DNA of 53,174 bases from Paenibacillus validus NBRC 15382 (GCF_004000985.1 NZ_BIMH01000037.1:1-53174), one strand, 5' to 3'; positions 17,050-24,559 are shown, counted from the first letter of the stretch. The notes: a model not told the origin generated them from the letters alone. Made by a program: numbers and translations.

Positions 17050-18375
17050 TTATGCCGTTTGCGGCTGGGCTTGCAAGCTGCGGACGGTCAGGCGGGCGAT
17101 ACGCAAGTCGTCCGTTTCCTCGATGGTGAACTCGTAAAGATCCTCGTACAGTACCGATTGCCCGCGCTTCGGCGGAATTTCAACTTGCGCGTAGATCCAA
17201 CCGCCGATCGTATCGTAGTCCTCGGATTGGATTTCGAGTCCGAGATGGTCGTTGACCTCGTCGATCAACGTACGACCGTCGATGGAGAACGTTGAATCGT
17301 CCTTCTTCTCGATGCTCGGCCGTTCGTCCGGGTCGAATTCGTCTTGAATTTCGCCGACGATTTCTTCCAAAATATCTTCAATCGTCACCATACCGGCCGT
17401 GCCGCCGTATTCGTCGATCAGCAGCGCGATTTGCACCTTCTTGCGCTGCATTAGCTTCAGCAGGTTGCTGATCGGCATCGAGTCGGGCACCTTGGTCATC
17501 GGCCTGAGGATGGTCCGAATATCGTCTAATCCATTCTGCGCCTTGAGCAGATCTTTAATGTGCACGAAACCGATAATATTGTCCTTATCGGGATCGCAGA
17601 CCGGATACCGTGTACGCATTTCCTTGAGCGCGATCTCCATATTATCTTCGAACGGAAGATTGGCGTAAAGACAGCCCATGTCGGTACGCGGAATCATGAT
17701 TTCGCGTGCGTTCGTCTCGGTAAATTCGAATATATTATCAAACAGCGTAAGCTCTGTGTTGTCGATAAATCCGCTTTTGTGACTTTCTTTCATGAGGACG
17801 CGTATTTCATCCTCGGTGTGAGCCGATTCGTGGTCGTTCGTCGGTTCGATCCCGACGAGCCGCAGCATCCAGTTGGATACGCCGTTCAGCAGCCAAATAA
17901 AAGGGAACATCAGCTTGTAGAAAAGAATAAGCGGGATGGCGGTCCACAAGGTAACCTTCTCCGATTGCCGAATCGCATACGTTTTCGGAAATTGTTCGCC
18001 AAGTGTAATGTGGAAGGCGGTAATCACCGAGAAGGCGATAATGAACGAAACCGCATGCATGGCGACGGGGCTCAAGCCCAGCCAATCCTTGAGGATAGGC
18101 TCCAACACTTTGGATATGGTCGGTTCGCCGACCCACCCCAGCACGAGGGACGTCAGCGTAATACCGAGCTGGCAGGCGGATAAATACGCGTTCAGGTTGC
18201 CCGTGATCGTCTTGGCGATGCGGGCGCTTAAATGGCCGCTTTGGGCAAGCGTATCGATACGGGTGTTACGAACTTTGATGATAGCGAACTCAGCGGCCAC
18301 GAAGAAGCCGTTGAGCGCAATTAAAACAACAATTAAAACCGCGTTAATCAATAAAGGTAACGGGTCACTACTCAA
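17050..18375 (-). CDS. Hemolysin-type CNNM/CBS transporter family protein
   Basis: Membrane protein of the CorC/HlyC-CNNM group, 441 residues. Known relatives export magnesium or affect magnesium resistance (Bacillus MpfA, Salmonella CorB/CorC). Residues 1-190 form the DUF21 domain, with helices near residues 8-30, 65-90, 100-125 and 135-160. Two CBS domains follow (from TELTLFDNIFEFTETNARE to about 340, with VCDPDKDNIIGFVHIKDLL). The C-terminal CorC_HlyC domain begins near IDGRTLIDEVNDHLGLEI. TTG start at 18375, preceded by AGGGA. The initiation region lies in a predicted hairpin (separate entry). Function as an ion exporter is by family only. Confidence 0.87.
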   Translation of the reverse strand: MSSDPLPLLINAVLIVVLIALNGFFVAAEFAIIKVRNTRIDTLAQSGHLSARIAKTITGNLNAYLSACQLGITLTSLVLGWVGEPTISKVLEPILKDWLGLSPVAMHAVSFIIAFSVITAFHITLGEQFPKTYAIRQSEKVTLWTAIPLILFYKLMFPFIWLLNGVSNWMLRLVGIEPTNDHESAHTEDEIRVLMKESHKSGFIDNTELTLFDNIFEFTETNAREIMIPRTDMGCLYANLPFEDNMEIALKEMRTRYPVCDPDKDNIIGFVHIKDLLKAQNGLDDIRTILRPMTKVPDSMPISNLLKLMQRKKVQIALLIDEYGGTAGMVTIEDILEEIVGEIQDEFDPDERPSIEKKDDSTFSIDGRTLIDEVNDHLGLEIQSEDYDTIGGWIYAQVEIPPKRGQSVLYEDLYEFTIEETDDLRIARLTVRSLQAQPQTA

Positions 18376-18383
18376 TCATTCCC

Positions 18384-18411
18384 TATCCCCTAAGTCAGGC
18401 GGATAGGTACA
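18384..18411 (-). promoter_or_regulatory. Hairpin in the leader of the CNNM gene overlapping the ribosome binding region
   Basis: On the minus strand CCTATCC and GGATAGG (7 bp) flank a 12-nt loop. The right arm contains the GGGATAGGGA that serves as ribosome binding site for the TTG start. Such a structure can hide the site. A second, unpaired GGGAGG lies just upstream. Confidence 0.4.
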
Positions 18412-18458
18412 CCTCCCTTAAACGATCAATTAAAAATAATAAATAATGCTTATAGTTC

Positions 18459-18487
18459 ATTATATCGGAATGGAAGAACCCGCTCAA
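18459..18487 (-). promoter_or_regulatory. Sigma-A promoter of the CNNM gene
   Basis: Minus strand TTGAGC (18487-18482), 17-nt spacer, TATAAT (18464-18459). This gives a leader of about 75 nt before the TTG start. Confidence 0.6.
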
Positions 18488-18510
18488 ACCGAAGGTCTGG
18501 CCTTGAGGGT

Positions 18511-18524
18511 GCACGTCAACGTGC
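18511..18524. promoter_or_regulatory. Near-perfect 14-bp palindrome upstream of the CNNM promoter
   Basis: GCACGTCAACGTGC has 6-bp inverted arms separated by 2 bp, inside a longer GGGT...GCCC context. Its position about 25 bp upstream of the -35 element fits a regulator binding site. No known regulator is assigned. Confidence 0.35.
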
Positions 18525-18687
18525 TGCGCCCCTACTCTGCATTCGTAATGCCTGATTTCAACCCTATTGACGCGAATTTGCGTGATTTTGTGCGAAAACA
18601 GGTTTCGGCCCGTCTACTTTACCGGGGACTGCCTTGAAATTGGCACGACAGGTGACTGATGGAACAAAGCTTCAGAGGAAAAACCAC

Positions 18688-18716
18688 TTGCAATATTTTT
18701 TAAATTATAGTATGAT
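18688..18716 (+). promoter_or_regulatory. Strong sigma-A promoter of the candidate ncRNA
   Basis: TTGCAA (18688-18693), exactly 17 nt, TATGAT (18711-18716). The spacer is AT-rich. Predicted transcription start is about 18723. No coding frame with a ribosome binding site follows before the terminator at 19004-19045. Confidence 0.72.
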
Positions 18717-18722
18717 AATGAT

Positions 18723-19045
18723 TAGCTTTATTAACCTCAATTACCCCCATCAGAATCGAATTCCTCATTTACTCGATTGTTTCCGCTCAAGAAGATTCGG
18801 AATGTGTCCCTGATAAGGAACGTAGGAAGTACGTGATAGGTAATCTGATTCACACTGGCGCGGTCTTCGGAGCCGCAAGGATGGAAGAGAGGCAGGGCTT
18901 TCATTGTTTTAGTTACAAGCGTTGAGATTCACAATAGGGGTAACCTGTTTTGCATATACAGCCTAGTTTTGCAAAGTTTATACAGGATAAAGTGTTTACA
19001 AAGAAAAGGGCTTCGTTCAGCTTGAAAGTCGGCGAGGTCCTTTTT
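18723..19045 (+). ncRNA. Candidate structured non-coding RNA, family not recognised
   Basis: The segment between a good promoter and a strong terminator folds well by eye. A long-range closing helix joins TTACCCCCAT (18741-18750) to ATAGGGGTAA (18934-18943), 9 of 10 pairs, and continues as GAATC with GATTC. Inside lie the hairpins TTCCG...CGGAA (18781-18802), ACGTA-GGAAG-TACGT (18820-18834) and GCGG-TC-TTCG-GA(G)-CCGC (18859-18875, a UUCG-type loop). The closed core is about 200 nt and the full transcript about 320 nt. It does not match the consensus of RNase P, tmRNA, SRP RNA, T-box or the common riboswitches as I remember them. 6S RNA has a similar size, but I could not confirm its central bubble. 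The end coordinates are inferred. Confidence 0.5.
19004..19045 (+). terminator. Terminator of the candidate ncRNA
   Basis: AAAAGGGCTTCG (19004-19015) pairs over 12 positions, two of them G-T, with CGAGGTCCTTTT (19033-19044). A T run follows. Confidence 0.8.
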
Positions 19046-19201
19046 GTCGTTCGTTTCTTTGATCTGCTTTTGCGGAAGCGGGCGGTTTGGAATCATAGCT
19101 GCAAACGCGATTGTTAAATTGTTCCTCGGGGATTGAAGCATAGGGTCACTTTACATTGTGCCATACTTTAGGTAATACCGGTTTTCTTCAACCGTGGATT
19201 T

Positions 19202-19231
19202 GATTGTTTTTGTTAAAGCTCATGCATACTA
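19202..19231 (+). promoter_or_regulatory. Possible sigma-G-type promoter of the two small genes
   Basis: CATACTA (19225-19231) matches the forespore sigma-G -10 consensus CATWHTA. Eighteen nt upstream is GATTG (19202-19206), 4 of 5 matches to the -35 GHATR. This would place the next two genes in the forespore. Short consensus, so tentative. Confidence 0.4.
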
Positions 19232-19260
19232 AGAATACGAAGCAAAGGAGATAACATGCG

Positions 19261-19392
19261 ATGGCGCAGCCGGATAAAACGCATAGCCGCGATTCCAAGG
19301 AGCAAGTTAAACAAGCCAGCCAAATAAACGAAGCGGATCAAGCCGGAGGCACGGACAAGAAACTGAACGGACCGAATCGTCCTTCTATCTAA
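19261..19392 (+). CDS. Small hydrophilic protein, possibly sporulation-related
   Basis: A 43-residue protein, MAQPDKTHSRDSKEQVKQAS at its N-terminus, ending GPNRPSI. ATG 19261 follows AAAGGAG at 11 nt. An ATG 6 nt earlier is in another frame. Very polar, rich in Lys, Gln, Asp and Asn, with no Cys and no hydrophobic core, so it is probably unstructured, as many small spore proteins are. A sigma-G-like promoter lies upstream, and the DUF3905-type gene follows after 27 nt, probably in the same transcript. I do not know a named family. Confidence 0.65.
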   Translation: MAQPDKTHSRDSKEQVKQASQINEADQAGGTDKKLNGPNRPSI

Positions 19393-19419
19393 TTCCGTTC
19401 TCCAGAAGGAGGGTGTTCG

Positions 19420-19848
19420 ATGAGCGACAAGTCGGAAGAGTCTTACGATAACGTCGAAACGGATATCAACTATAACCGCAAGAACGATCCGAAGCTGGAT
19501 CCGTTCGAGATAAACTTCAAGCCCGAGTTCAAGTCGGAGCGCGGGCCTCGCGAAGCGTTCGTGAACGAACACGGCGTCTTGATCGGAGATCACGAATACG
19601 AATCGGTCGAATCGCCGCTCGAGCAATGGAATGAAGACGTCGATCCGGCGGTCATGTCCGGTGACGAATGGGTGCACCCTTATAAAGACATAGGCTTCCA
19701 AACGAAGGAAAACCGCGACTTGTTCGAAGAAGGCATCGTTCCGCAAGGCTACCCTTTCATGCATTCGGATAAAGACGTCGCCTATAAATCGTTTCAAAGC
19801 GGCGAGGCGGATTCGAAAGAGAAGGGAAGCAAACGAAGCAAGTCATGA
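19420..19848 (+). CDS. DUF3905 family protein
   Basis: A 142-residue acidic, soluble protein. ATG 19420 follows AGAAGGAGGG. The conserved core reads DPFEINFKPEF, GPREAFVNEHGV, DHEYESVESPLEQW and MSGDEWVHPYKDIGF, which I recognise as the DUF3905 family of spore formers. No function is established. The N-terminal 20 residues and the Lys/Ser-rich tail look disordered. The gene lies 27 nt after the small gene at 19261. Together with the sigma-G-like promoter this hints at a sporulation role, an inference. Confidence 0.78.
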   Translation: MSDKSEESYDNVETDINYNRKNDPKLDPFEINFKPEFKSERGPREAFVNEHGVLIGDHEYESVESPLEQWNEDVDPAVMSGDEWVHPYKDIGFQTKENRDLFEEGIVPQGYPFMHSDKDVAYKSFQSGEADSKEKGSKRSKS

Positions 19849-19910
19849 AGTGCGGCGGGTTTTACACGGCACCATGATCGATTTCGGGGGAATGGCATGA
19901 GGAATAGGCT

Positions 19911-19939
19911 TTGCTTTCAACCCGCGAGCCGAGTATAAT
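19911..19939 (+). promoter_or_regulatory. Sigma-A promoter of the bacilliredoxin gene
   Basis: TTGCTT (19911-19916), 17-nt spacer, TATAAT (19934-19939), 55 nt before the start codon. Confidence 0.7.
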
Positions 19940-19993
19940 GGGGACATCCGATAGATCATATACCTTTATGTTAGGAAAAGGAGTGAAACACCT

Positions 19994-20428
19994 ATGTCCA
20001 TGTCATTCGAAAGCTTTATGCGCGACTCGGTTCAGCCGATGCGCGATGATTTAACCCGAATCGGCGTACAAGAGCTTCGTACCCCCGAGGAAGTAACCGA
20101 AGCGTTGGAAAATAAAACAGGCACGACCCTTATCGTCGTCAACTCCGTCTGCGGCTGTGCGGCAGGCCAGTGCCGTCCGGGCGTAGCGAAGGCGCTTCAG
20201 CACGAAGTGAAGCCGGACCGGTTGTTTACCGTATTTGCCGGACAAGATAAAGAAGCAACGGCGAAAGCGCGCGAGTACTTCGCACCGTATCCGCCGTCGT
20301 CGCCGTCTATCGCCTTGATGAAGGACGGACAGCTTGTTCATTTCATCCAGCGTCATCAGATCGAAGATCGTTCCGCCGATATGATTGCGGGCGACTTGAT
20401 CAACGCATTCGAAACCTATTGCAAATAA
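19994..20428 (+). CDS. Bacilliredoxin (BrxA/BrxB family)
   Basis: A 144-residue thioredoxin-fold protein that removes bacillithiol from oxidised protein cysteines. ATG 19994 follows AAGGAGTG. The family CGC active site is in NSVCGCAAGQCRPGV (near residues 53-55), with a third conserved Cys five residues further on. The C-terminal IQRHQIEDRSADMI region is also typical of YphP/YqiW. It implies the organism makes bacillithiol. It has its own promoter and terminator, and nadE follows as a separate unit. Confidence 0.93.
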   Translation: MSMSFESFMRDSVQPMRDDLTRIGVQELRTPEEVTEALENKTGTTLIVVNSVCGCAAGQCRPGVAKALQHEVKPDRLFTVFAGQDKEATAKAREYFAPYPPSSPSIALMKDGQLVHFIQRHQIEDRSADMIAGDLINAFETYCK

Positions 20429-20440
20429 TAGCGCGCTCCC

Positions 20441-20484
20441 AAACTCCCTTCGACTCGCTTCGGCGTCGTCGACGGGAGTTTTTG
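20441..20484 (+). terminator. Terminator of the bacilliredoxin gene
   Basis: AAACTCCC (20441-20448) pairs with GGGAGTTT (20474-20481), with further pairing inside the loop and a T run after. Confidence 0.75.
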
Positions 20485-20488
20485 TATA

Positions 20489-20497
20489 TGGTATAAT
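20489..20497 (+). promoter_or_regulatory. Extended -10 promoter of nadE
   Basis: TGGTATAAT: a perfect TATAAT (20492-20497) with the TG extension one base before. The -35 region falls in the right arm of the preceding terminator and is weak. Confidence 0.5.
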
Positions 20498-20559
20498 CCG
20501 GTACAACGAAAGCGTAACATTCGGACTCCGAAGAGTCGAAGAGGAGAGGTGCTGTTGGG

Positions 20560-21369
20560 ATGAGTTTGCAGCAGGATATAATTGCCAAACTCGGCGTGAA
20601 GCCGGTGATCGACACGGATGAAGAGATTCGCCGCCGGGTCGAATTTCTGAAGGAATACGTTGTGAAATCCGGGGTAGACGGACTTCTGATTGCGATCAGC
20701 GGAGGCATCGACAGCGCGGTAGCGGCAGGCTTGTGTAAGATCGCGACGGACGAGCTGACGGCGGAGAAGGGAAGGGAGTTCAAGACGGTCGGCGTGTTCC
20801 AGCCTTATGGGGAGCAGGTCGACATCTCGGACAGCTATGCGGTGGCCGATGCGTTCCAGCTGAAGTACCGGGTGGAGACGAACATTGAAGAAGCCGTAAA
20901 TGAAATTGCCTTGGAAGCCGAGTACGGCTTGAAGTCAATCGGCGTGCACCGCCACTTGAGCCGCGGAGGCAAAGGGAACGTGAAGGCGAGAACGCGCATG
21001 GTCGTGCAGTATGCGCTGGCGTTCGAGCTGAACCTGCTCGTGGTCGGGACCGACCACGCGTCCGAGGCGATTACCGGCTTCTTCACGAAGTACGGGGACG
21101 GCGCCGTGGACATTACGCCGCTCAGCACGCTGAACAAGCGGCAGGTGCGCCAGCTCGCGCAGAAGCTCGGCGTTCCGCAGAGCGTGCTGGACAAAGCGCC
21201 GACGGCCGGATTATGGGAAGGGCAGACGGACGAAGCGGAGCTCGGCATCAGTTACGACGATAACAGCGATTATCTCGAAGGCAAAACGATTTCGCCGGAA
21301 GCGCAGGAGAAATTGGAGCGGCAATATATAAAGACGGAGCATAAACGCGCTCCGATTCCGGGTATTTAA
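20560..21369 (+). CDS. nadE: Ammonia-dependent NAD synthetase
   Basis: Converts nicotinate adenine dinucleotide, ATP and ammonia to NAD. 269 residues, the size of the single-domain ammonia-dependent enzyme as in Bacillus. The PP-loop SGGIDSAVAAGL (near residue 47) binds ATP. KARTRMVVQYALAFE, VGTDHASEAITGFFTKYGDG and KAPTAGLWEGQTDEAELG are family blocks. ATG 20560 follows GAGGAGAGG. A single gene between two terminators. Confidence 0.96.
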   Translation: MSLQQDIIAKLGVKPVIDTDEEIRRRVEFLKEYVVKSGVDGLLIAISGGIDSAVAAGLCKIATDELTAEKGREFKTVGVFQPYGEQVDISDSYAVADAFQLKYRVETNIEEAVNEIALEAEYGLKSIGVHRHLSRGGKGNVKARTRMVVQYALAFELNLLVVGTDHASEAITGFFTKYGDGAVDITPLSTLNKRQVRQLAQKLGVPQSVLDKAPTAGLWEGQTDEAELGISYDDNSDYLEGKTISPEAQEKLERQYIKTEHKRAPIPGI

Positions 21370-21370
21370 T

Positions 21371-21426
21371 GAAGCAAACACCGTACATTCGGGCCAGTGT
21401 TCCCGAGCGTACGGTGTTTTGCTTTT
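21371..21426 (+). terminator. Terminator between nadE and bioA
   Basis: GAAGCAAACACCGTAC (21371-21386) pairs with GTACGGTGTTTTGCTTTT (21409-21426). TTCGGG/CCCGAG extends it inside. Both genes converge on it. Confidence 0.88.
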
Positions 21427-21447
21427 CGAGCGGCTGATTTGCCTGGC

Positions 21448-22812
21448 TCATTCGCCGGCGCTGGGCAGCACGCGGCGCAGCACGCGGAACGTTCGCTCGA
21501 CGATGTCGTCGATTTGCGCTTTCGTCGTGCAGAGCGGCAGCCAGTAGTAAATCGTATCCCCAAGCGGGCGGAGAAAGAGACCTTCATTCAAGCCTTCCAA
21601 ATAAATATGAAAGCCCATGCGGTCTTCAAGGGCATAACGGGCGCCGAGCGCCGCGTCCTTGTACAGGTCGAAAGCGGCAACCATGCCGAGCGTACGCAGA
21701 TGGGCGACACCTTGGAACGCTTGGAACCTGAGGACGCGCTCGCTCAGATGCGCGGACACCTCCTCCACATGCTCCAGCACGCGTTCGTCTTCCAGGATTT
21801 GCAGCGATTCGAGCGCAGCGGCGGCCGACAGCGGATTGCCCGTGAAGCTGTGTCCATGCGTGAACGTCTTCAGCTTCGCATAATCATCGTAGAACGCATC
21901 GAATACGGCTGCGGTCGTCATCGTCACAGAGAGCGGGAGCACGCCCGCTGTCAACCCCTTGGACAAGCACATGAAATCCGGCGATATTGCGGCATGGTTG
22001 CAGCCGAACATGCGTCCGGTGCGTCCGAAGCCGACGGCCACTTCATCGGCGATCAGATGGACGTCGTACTCGCTGCAGAGCTGTCTTAATCCTTGCAGGT
22101 ACGAGGCTGCGTACATGATCATGCCGCCGGCGGCTTGCAGCATCGGCTCAACGATGATGGCCGCAATCTGATCGGCCGATGCGGCGAACAGCGCGCGAAC
22201 GGCTTCGAGCGCCGCGGCTGCGCTGGCTTCCGCGTCGCCGTTCGGATCGTTGCGCGGGTCGGGCGAGGGCACGCCGAACGCGGCAAACAAGAGCGGGCGA
22301 AAGACTGAGAAATATTGATCGACGCTGCCGACGCTGACGGCGCCGATCGTATCGCCGTGATAGCTGTTCTCCACGAACGCAAACTTCGTTTTACCGGCGC
22401 AGCCCGATTGCTGCCAATATTGGAACGACATCTTGAGCGCGACCTCGACCGAAGTGGAGCCGTTGTCGGAATAGAACACCTTGTCCAGACCTTGCGGGGT
22501 AACCTGCACGAGTCGTTCGGCGAGTTCGATGCCGGGGCGGTGCGTCAAGCCGGCGAACATGACATGATCGGCCTGGCGCAGCTGCTTCTCAATCGCTTCC
22601 CGGATGCGGGGATGGGCATGGCCGTGAACGTTTACCCACCACGACGAATTGGTGTCGTAATAACGGTTGCCGTCCGCATCGAACAAATAGACGCCTTCCG
22701 CTTTCTCGATGAGTATCGGATCGCGCTCGGCGTAATCTTTCATTTGGGTGAACGGGTGCCAGACGTAGCGGCGGTCCGCTTGCAGCAGCCGTTCTTTTTC
22801 CTTCGGATCCAT
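21448..22812 (-). CDS. bioA: Adenosylmethionine-8-amino-7-oxononanoate aminotransferase
   Basis: PLP enzyme of biotin synthesis that makes 7,8-diaminopelargonate. 454 residues. ATG 22812 follows AAGGAGGAG. The N-terminal block RYVWHPFTQMKDY and TNSSWWVNVHGHAHP are characteristic of BioA. The PLP region has SDNGSTSVEVALKM and the aldimine lysine Lys285 in CLSKGLTAG. The amino donor (S-adenosylmethionine or lysine) cannot be told for certain. No other bio genes adjoin it, so it is an orphan here. It is divergent from acpS. Confidence 0.93.
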   Translation of the reverse strand: MDPKEKERLLQADRRYVWHPFTQMKDYAERDPILIEKAEGVYLFDADGNRYYDTNSSWWVNVHGHAHPRIREAIEKQLRQADHVMFAGLTHRPGIELAERLVQVTPQGLDKVFYSDNGSTSVEVALKMSFQYWQQSGCAGKTKFAFVENSYHGDTIGAVSVGSVDQYFSVFRPLLFAAFGVPSPDPRNDPNGDAEASAAAALEAVRALFAASADQIAAIIVEPMLQAAGGMIMYAASYLQGLRQLCSEYDVHLIADEVAVGFGRTGRMFGCNHAAISPDFMCLSKGLTAGVLPLSVTMTTAAVFDAFYDDYAKLKTFTHGHSFTGNPLSAAAALESLQILEDERVLEHVEEVSAHLSERVLRFQAFQGVAHLRTLGMVAAFDLYKDAALGARYALEDRMGFHIYLEGLNEGLFLRPLGDTIYYWLPLCTTKAQIDDIVERTFRVLRRVLPSAGE

Positions 22813-22914
22813 CACACGGCTCCTCCTTGAACTTCGCTTTCGGATCGGATACGATAAAGCCAATCCACATTGTACCATTGGAAGTCCGGAAATGAGAAGA
22901 GGAGGAGACGTTCG

Positions 22915-23322
22915 ATGATTATCGGAATCGGCACCGATCTGCTGGAAATCGCACGGGTGCGGACGATCCTGGAGCAGAGCTCGGGCGCGCGCTTTCTGGA
23001 GCGGGTACTGACCTCGCGGGAGCGGGAGCTGGCGCACGCCCGCAAGGGCCGGCTGGCGGAATTTACGGCCGGCCGTTTCGCCGCCAAGGAAGCGGTGGTG
23101 AAAGCGCTCGGCTGCGGCATCGGCAAGCAGGTGTCGCTGCAGGACATCGAGGTGCTGCCGGACGAGAAGGGCAAGCCGCTTTGCCGGATCTCGGACGCCG
23201 CGTGGGACCGGCTGTATCCGGCGGGTTCGGGGCCGTCCGCAGCGGACCTCGTGATCCATCTCAGCATCACGCACTCGGAGTCGGCGGCGATGGCGTATGC
23301 CGTGGTGGAGCGGATAACCTAA
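22915..23322 (+). CDS. acpS: Holo-[acyl-carrier-protein] synthase
   Basis: Transfers the phosphopantetheine arm from CoA to acyl carrier protein. 135 residues, a normal AcpS length. ATG 22915 follows GGAGGAG. The motif IGIGTDLLEIARV holds the metal-binding Asp8, and FAAKEAVVKALGCGI is the second signature, with Glu and Lys for CoA. The strong GC bias of its third codon positions is higher than its neighbours'. It stands divergent from bioA. Confidence 0.95.
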   Translation: MIIGIGTDLLEIARVRTILEQSSGARFLERVLTSRERELAHARKGRLAEFTAGRFAAKEAVVKALGCGIGKQVSLQDIEVLPDEKGKPLCRISDAAWDRLYPAGSGPSAADLVIHLSITHSESAAMAYAVVERIT

Positions 23323-23359
23323 AATCCCGGATGGCGGACGGGCCGGCATTCGGGATTTT
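23321..23359. terminator. Bidirectional terminator between acpS and the cytochrome c gene
   Basis: AAAATCCCG (23321-23329) and CGGGATTTT (23351-23359), a perfect 9-bp stem with A/T tails on both sides. Confidence 0.8.
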
Positions 23360-23389
23360 GAAGGGTGAAGCTTATTGAAGCCAGGCTTC

Positions 23390-23776
23390 TTATTTCTTCT
23401 CCGCCAACCACTCGGCCAGCGCGCTGATTTCTTCCGGCTTCAGCTTGCCGTGAAAGCCCGGCATGCCGTTGCCGCCGTTCTCGATTTGCTTCACGATTTG
23501 CTCCTTGCTTAAGCGGGCCCCAACCTGCTTCAGGTTCGTTTTCGGCCCGACCCGGCCTTCCAGGTTGCTGGCATGACAGGACAAGCATGACTGCTTGTAT
23601 ACCGCTTGCACGGCTTCCGAGGCGCCGGCCATCGCTTCTTCCGCCGTGGCGGCATTCCCCGACTTGCCGCCGCCGAACGGCTCGGGACTGTTTTTCGACG
23701 CGCAGCCCGACAAGAGGCTGACAGCCAGCACTGCCGCTAGCGCGGCTGCTTGCATTCTTGATGGTTTGAGCTTCAT
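23390..23776 (-). CDS. Lipoprotein cytochrome c, c551-like
   Basis: Membrane-anchored electron carrier of 128 residues, comparable to Bacillus CccB. Residues 1-25 form a lipoprotein signal with lipobox LLSGC (Cys25). A Gly/Ser/Ala-rich linker follows. The haem c domain has Cys64-Leu-Ser-Cys67-His68 and a probable axial methionine in GNGMPGFHG. It could donate electrons to the caa3 oxidase whose operon lies 17 kb to the left. ATG 23776 overlaps the stop of the upstream membrane gene by 4 nt (ATGA), so the two are translationally coupled. Confidence 0.92.
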   Translation of the reverse strand: MKLKPSRMQAAALAAVLAVSLLSGCASKNSPEPFGGGKSGNAATAEEAMAGASEAVQAVYKQSCLSCHASNLEGRVGPKTNLKQVGARLSKEQIVKQIENGGNGMPGFHGKLKPEEISALAEWLAEKK

Positions 23777-24372
23777 TGGTTGACCCATCCCCTTTTCCAT
23801 ATGTGAATCATGACGCCTAGCGCCACCATACCCGCCCCGCCGAATGCGTCGATCAGGACGGGCGCATACCCAAGGTAACTCCAGCCGATCGTCAGCGCGA
23901 CGGCGAACTGCCATAGGCTTAAATAAACAACCGGCCGTCCGAGCGAGCGGCTTAACCCCGCGTATACAATCGCAAGCAGCAGCCCTTTGCCGATATACCC
24001 GTCCAACGGATCGATCCAGCCGAATCGGGCAAGAGCGAATAGAACGCCCATGACGACCGGAACTGCCGCGATGACGATTACCCCGGGCGTTGAAGGGACA
24101 GGCCGGTTCTTCCGGCGCCGATAATAGAGGACCCATCCCGTTAGCGTAACGGCGATGGCCGTGATGACGATCTGGGCTGCTCCGGGCTGGAGGAACTGCT
24201 GCAGGAACGTGAGAGCGGCCGATGCAATCCATGCCAAGCCCCATATGTACAAGTAAACGGCATAAGGAACCGCATCGCTTCTCGCATCCGACAGAGCCTT
24301 GGGATCGGCGTGTCTGCCTTCGGCGTTACCGCCCTTGGATAGTTTGTCTGCGGCTGCGCCTGCTTGGCCCAT
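23773..24372 (-). CDS. Integral membrane protein of unknown function, coupled to the cytochrome c gene
   Basis: About 199 residues. I choose ATG 24372, spaced about 11 nt from AGAGAGG. The GTG 12 nt upstream sits directly on that site. The first 35 residues are soluble and charged. Six hydrophobic segments follow (VYLYIWGLAWIASAALTFL to VALGVMIHIWKRG), with an RRRK loop after the second. The pattern is a compact six-helix membrane protein, and I do not recognise the family. The 4-nt overlap with the cytochrome c gene suggests a joint role in electron transfer or cytochrome anchoring, an inference from context only. Confidence 0.75.
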   Translation of the reverse strand: MGQAGAAADKLSKGGNAEGRHADPKALSDARSDAVPYAVYLYIWGLAWIASAALTFLQQFLQPGAAQIVITAIAVTLTGWVLYYRRRKNRPVPSTPGVIVIAAVPVVMGVLFALARFGWIDPLDGYIGKGLLLAIVYAGLSRSLGRPVVYLSLWQFAVALTIGWSYLGYAPVLIDAFGGAGMVALGVMIHIWKRGWVNQ

Positions 24373-24498
24373 AGTTCCGTTCACCTCTCTTCATGAATGG
24401 ATGTATCATTATGATTTGAGCGTACACGTTCGGAGACGCCAAGTCAAACGTACGGAAGAAGGGGAATGTAGCGCCTTTGCTAAGCCAATATTATCGTT

Positions 24499-24526
24499 TT
24501 TACTCGTTTGGCGAATATCGTATAAT
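24499..24526 (+). promoter_or_regulatory. Promoter of mutY
   Basis: TTTACT (24499-24504), 16-nt spacer, perfect TATAAT (24521-24526), 33 nt before the start codon. Confidence 0.6.
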
Positions 24527-24559
24527 AGATAGATAGTGAAGCCGAGCAAAGGAGACAAC

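Larger units (their letters stand above)
18376..19260. other. 885-bp gene-free region
   Basis: No open frame here has a ribosome binding site or sensible composition. The left part holds the leftward CNNM promoter, a palindrome and a leader hairpin. The centre (18688-19045) holds a promoter, dense inverted repeats and a terminator, read as a non-coding RNA locus. The right part holds a sigma-G-like promoter for the small gene at 19261. Confidence 0.7.

Noticed and set aside
17941..18720. Possible M-box or yybP-ykoY metal riboswitch before the CNNM gene
   Set aside because: The conserved core sequences of these riboswitches are absent, and the promoter lies too close to the gene for a full riboswitch leader.
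18929..19141. 70-residue minus-strand open frame in the large gap
   Set aside because: No ribosome binding site, odd composition, and it runs through the terminator and hairpins of the candidate ncRNA.
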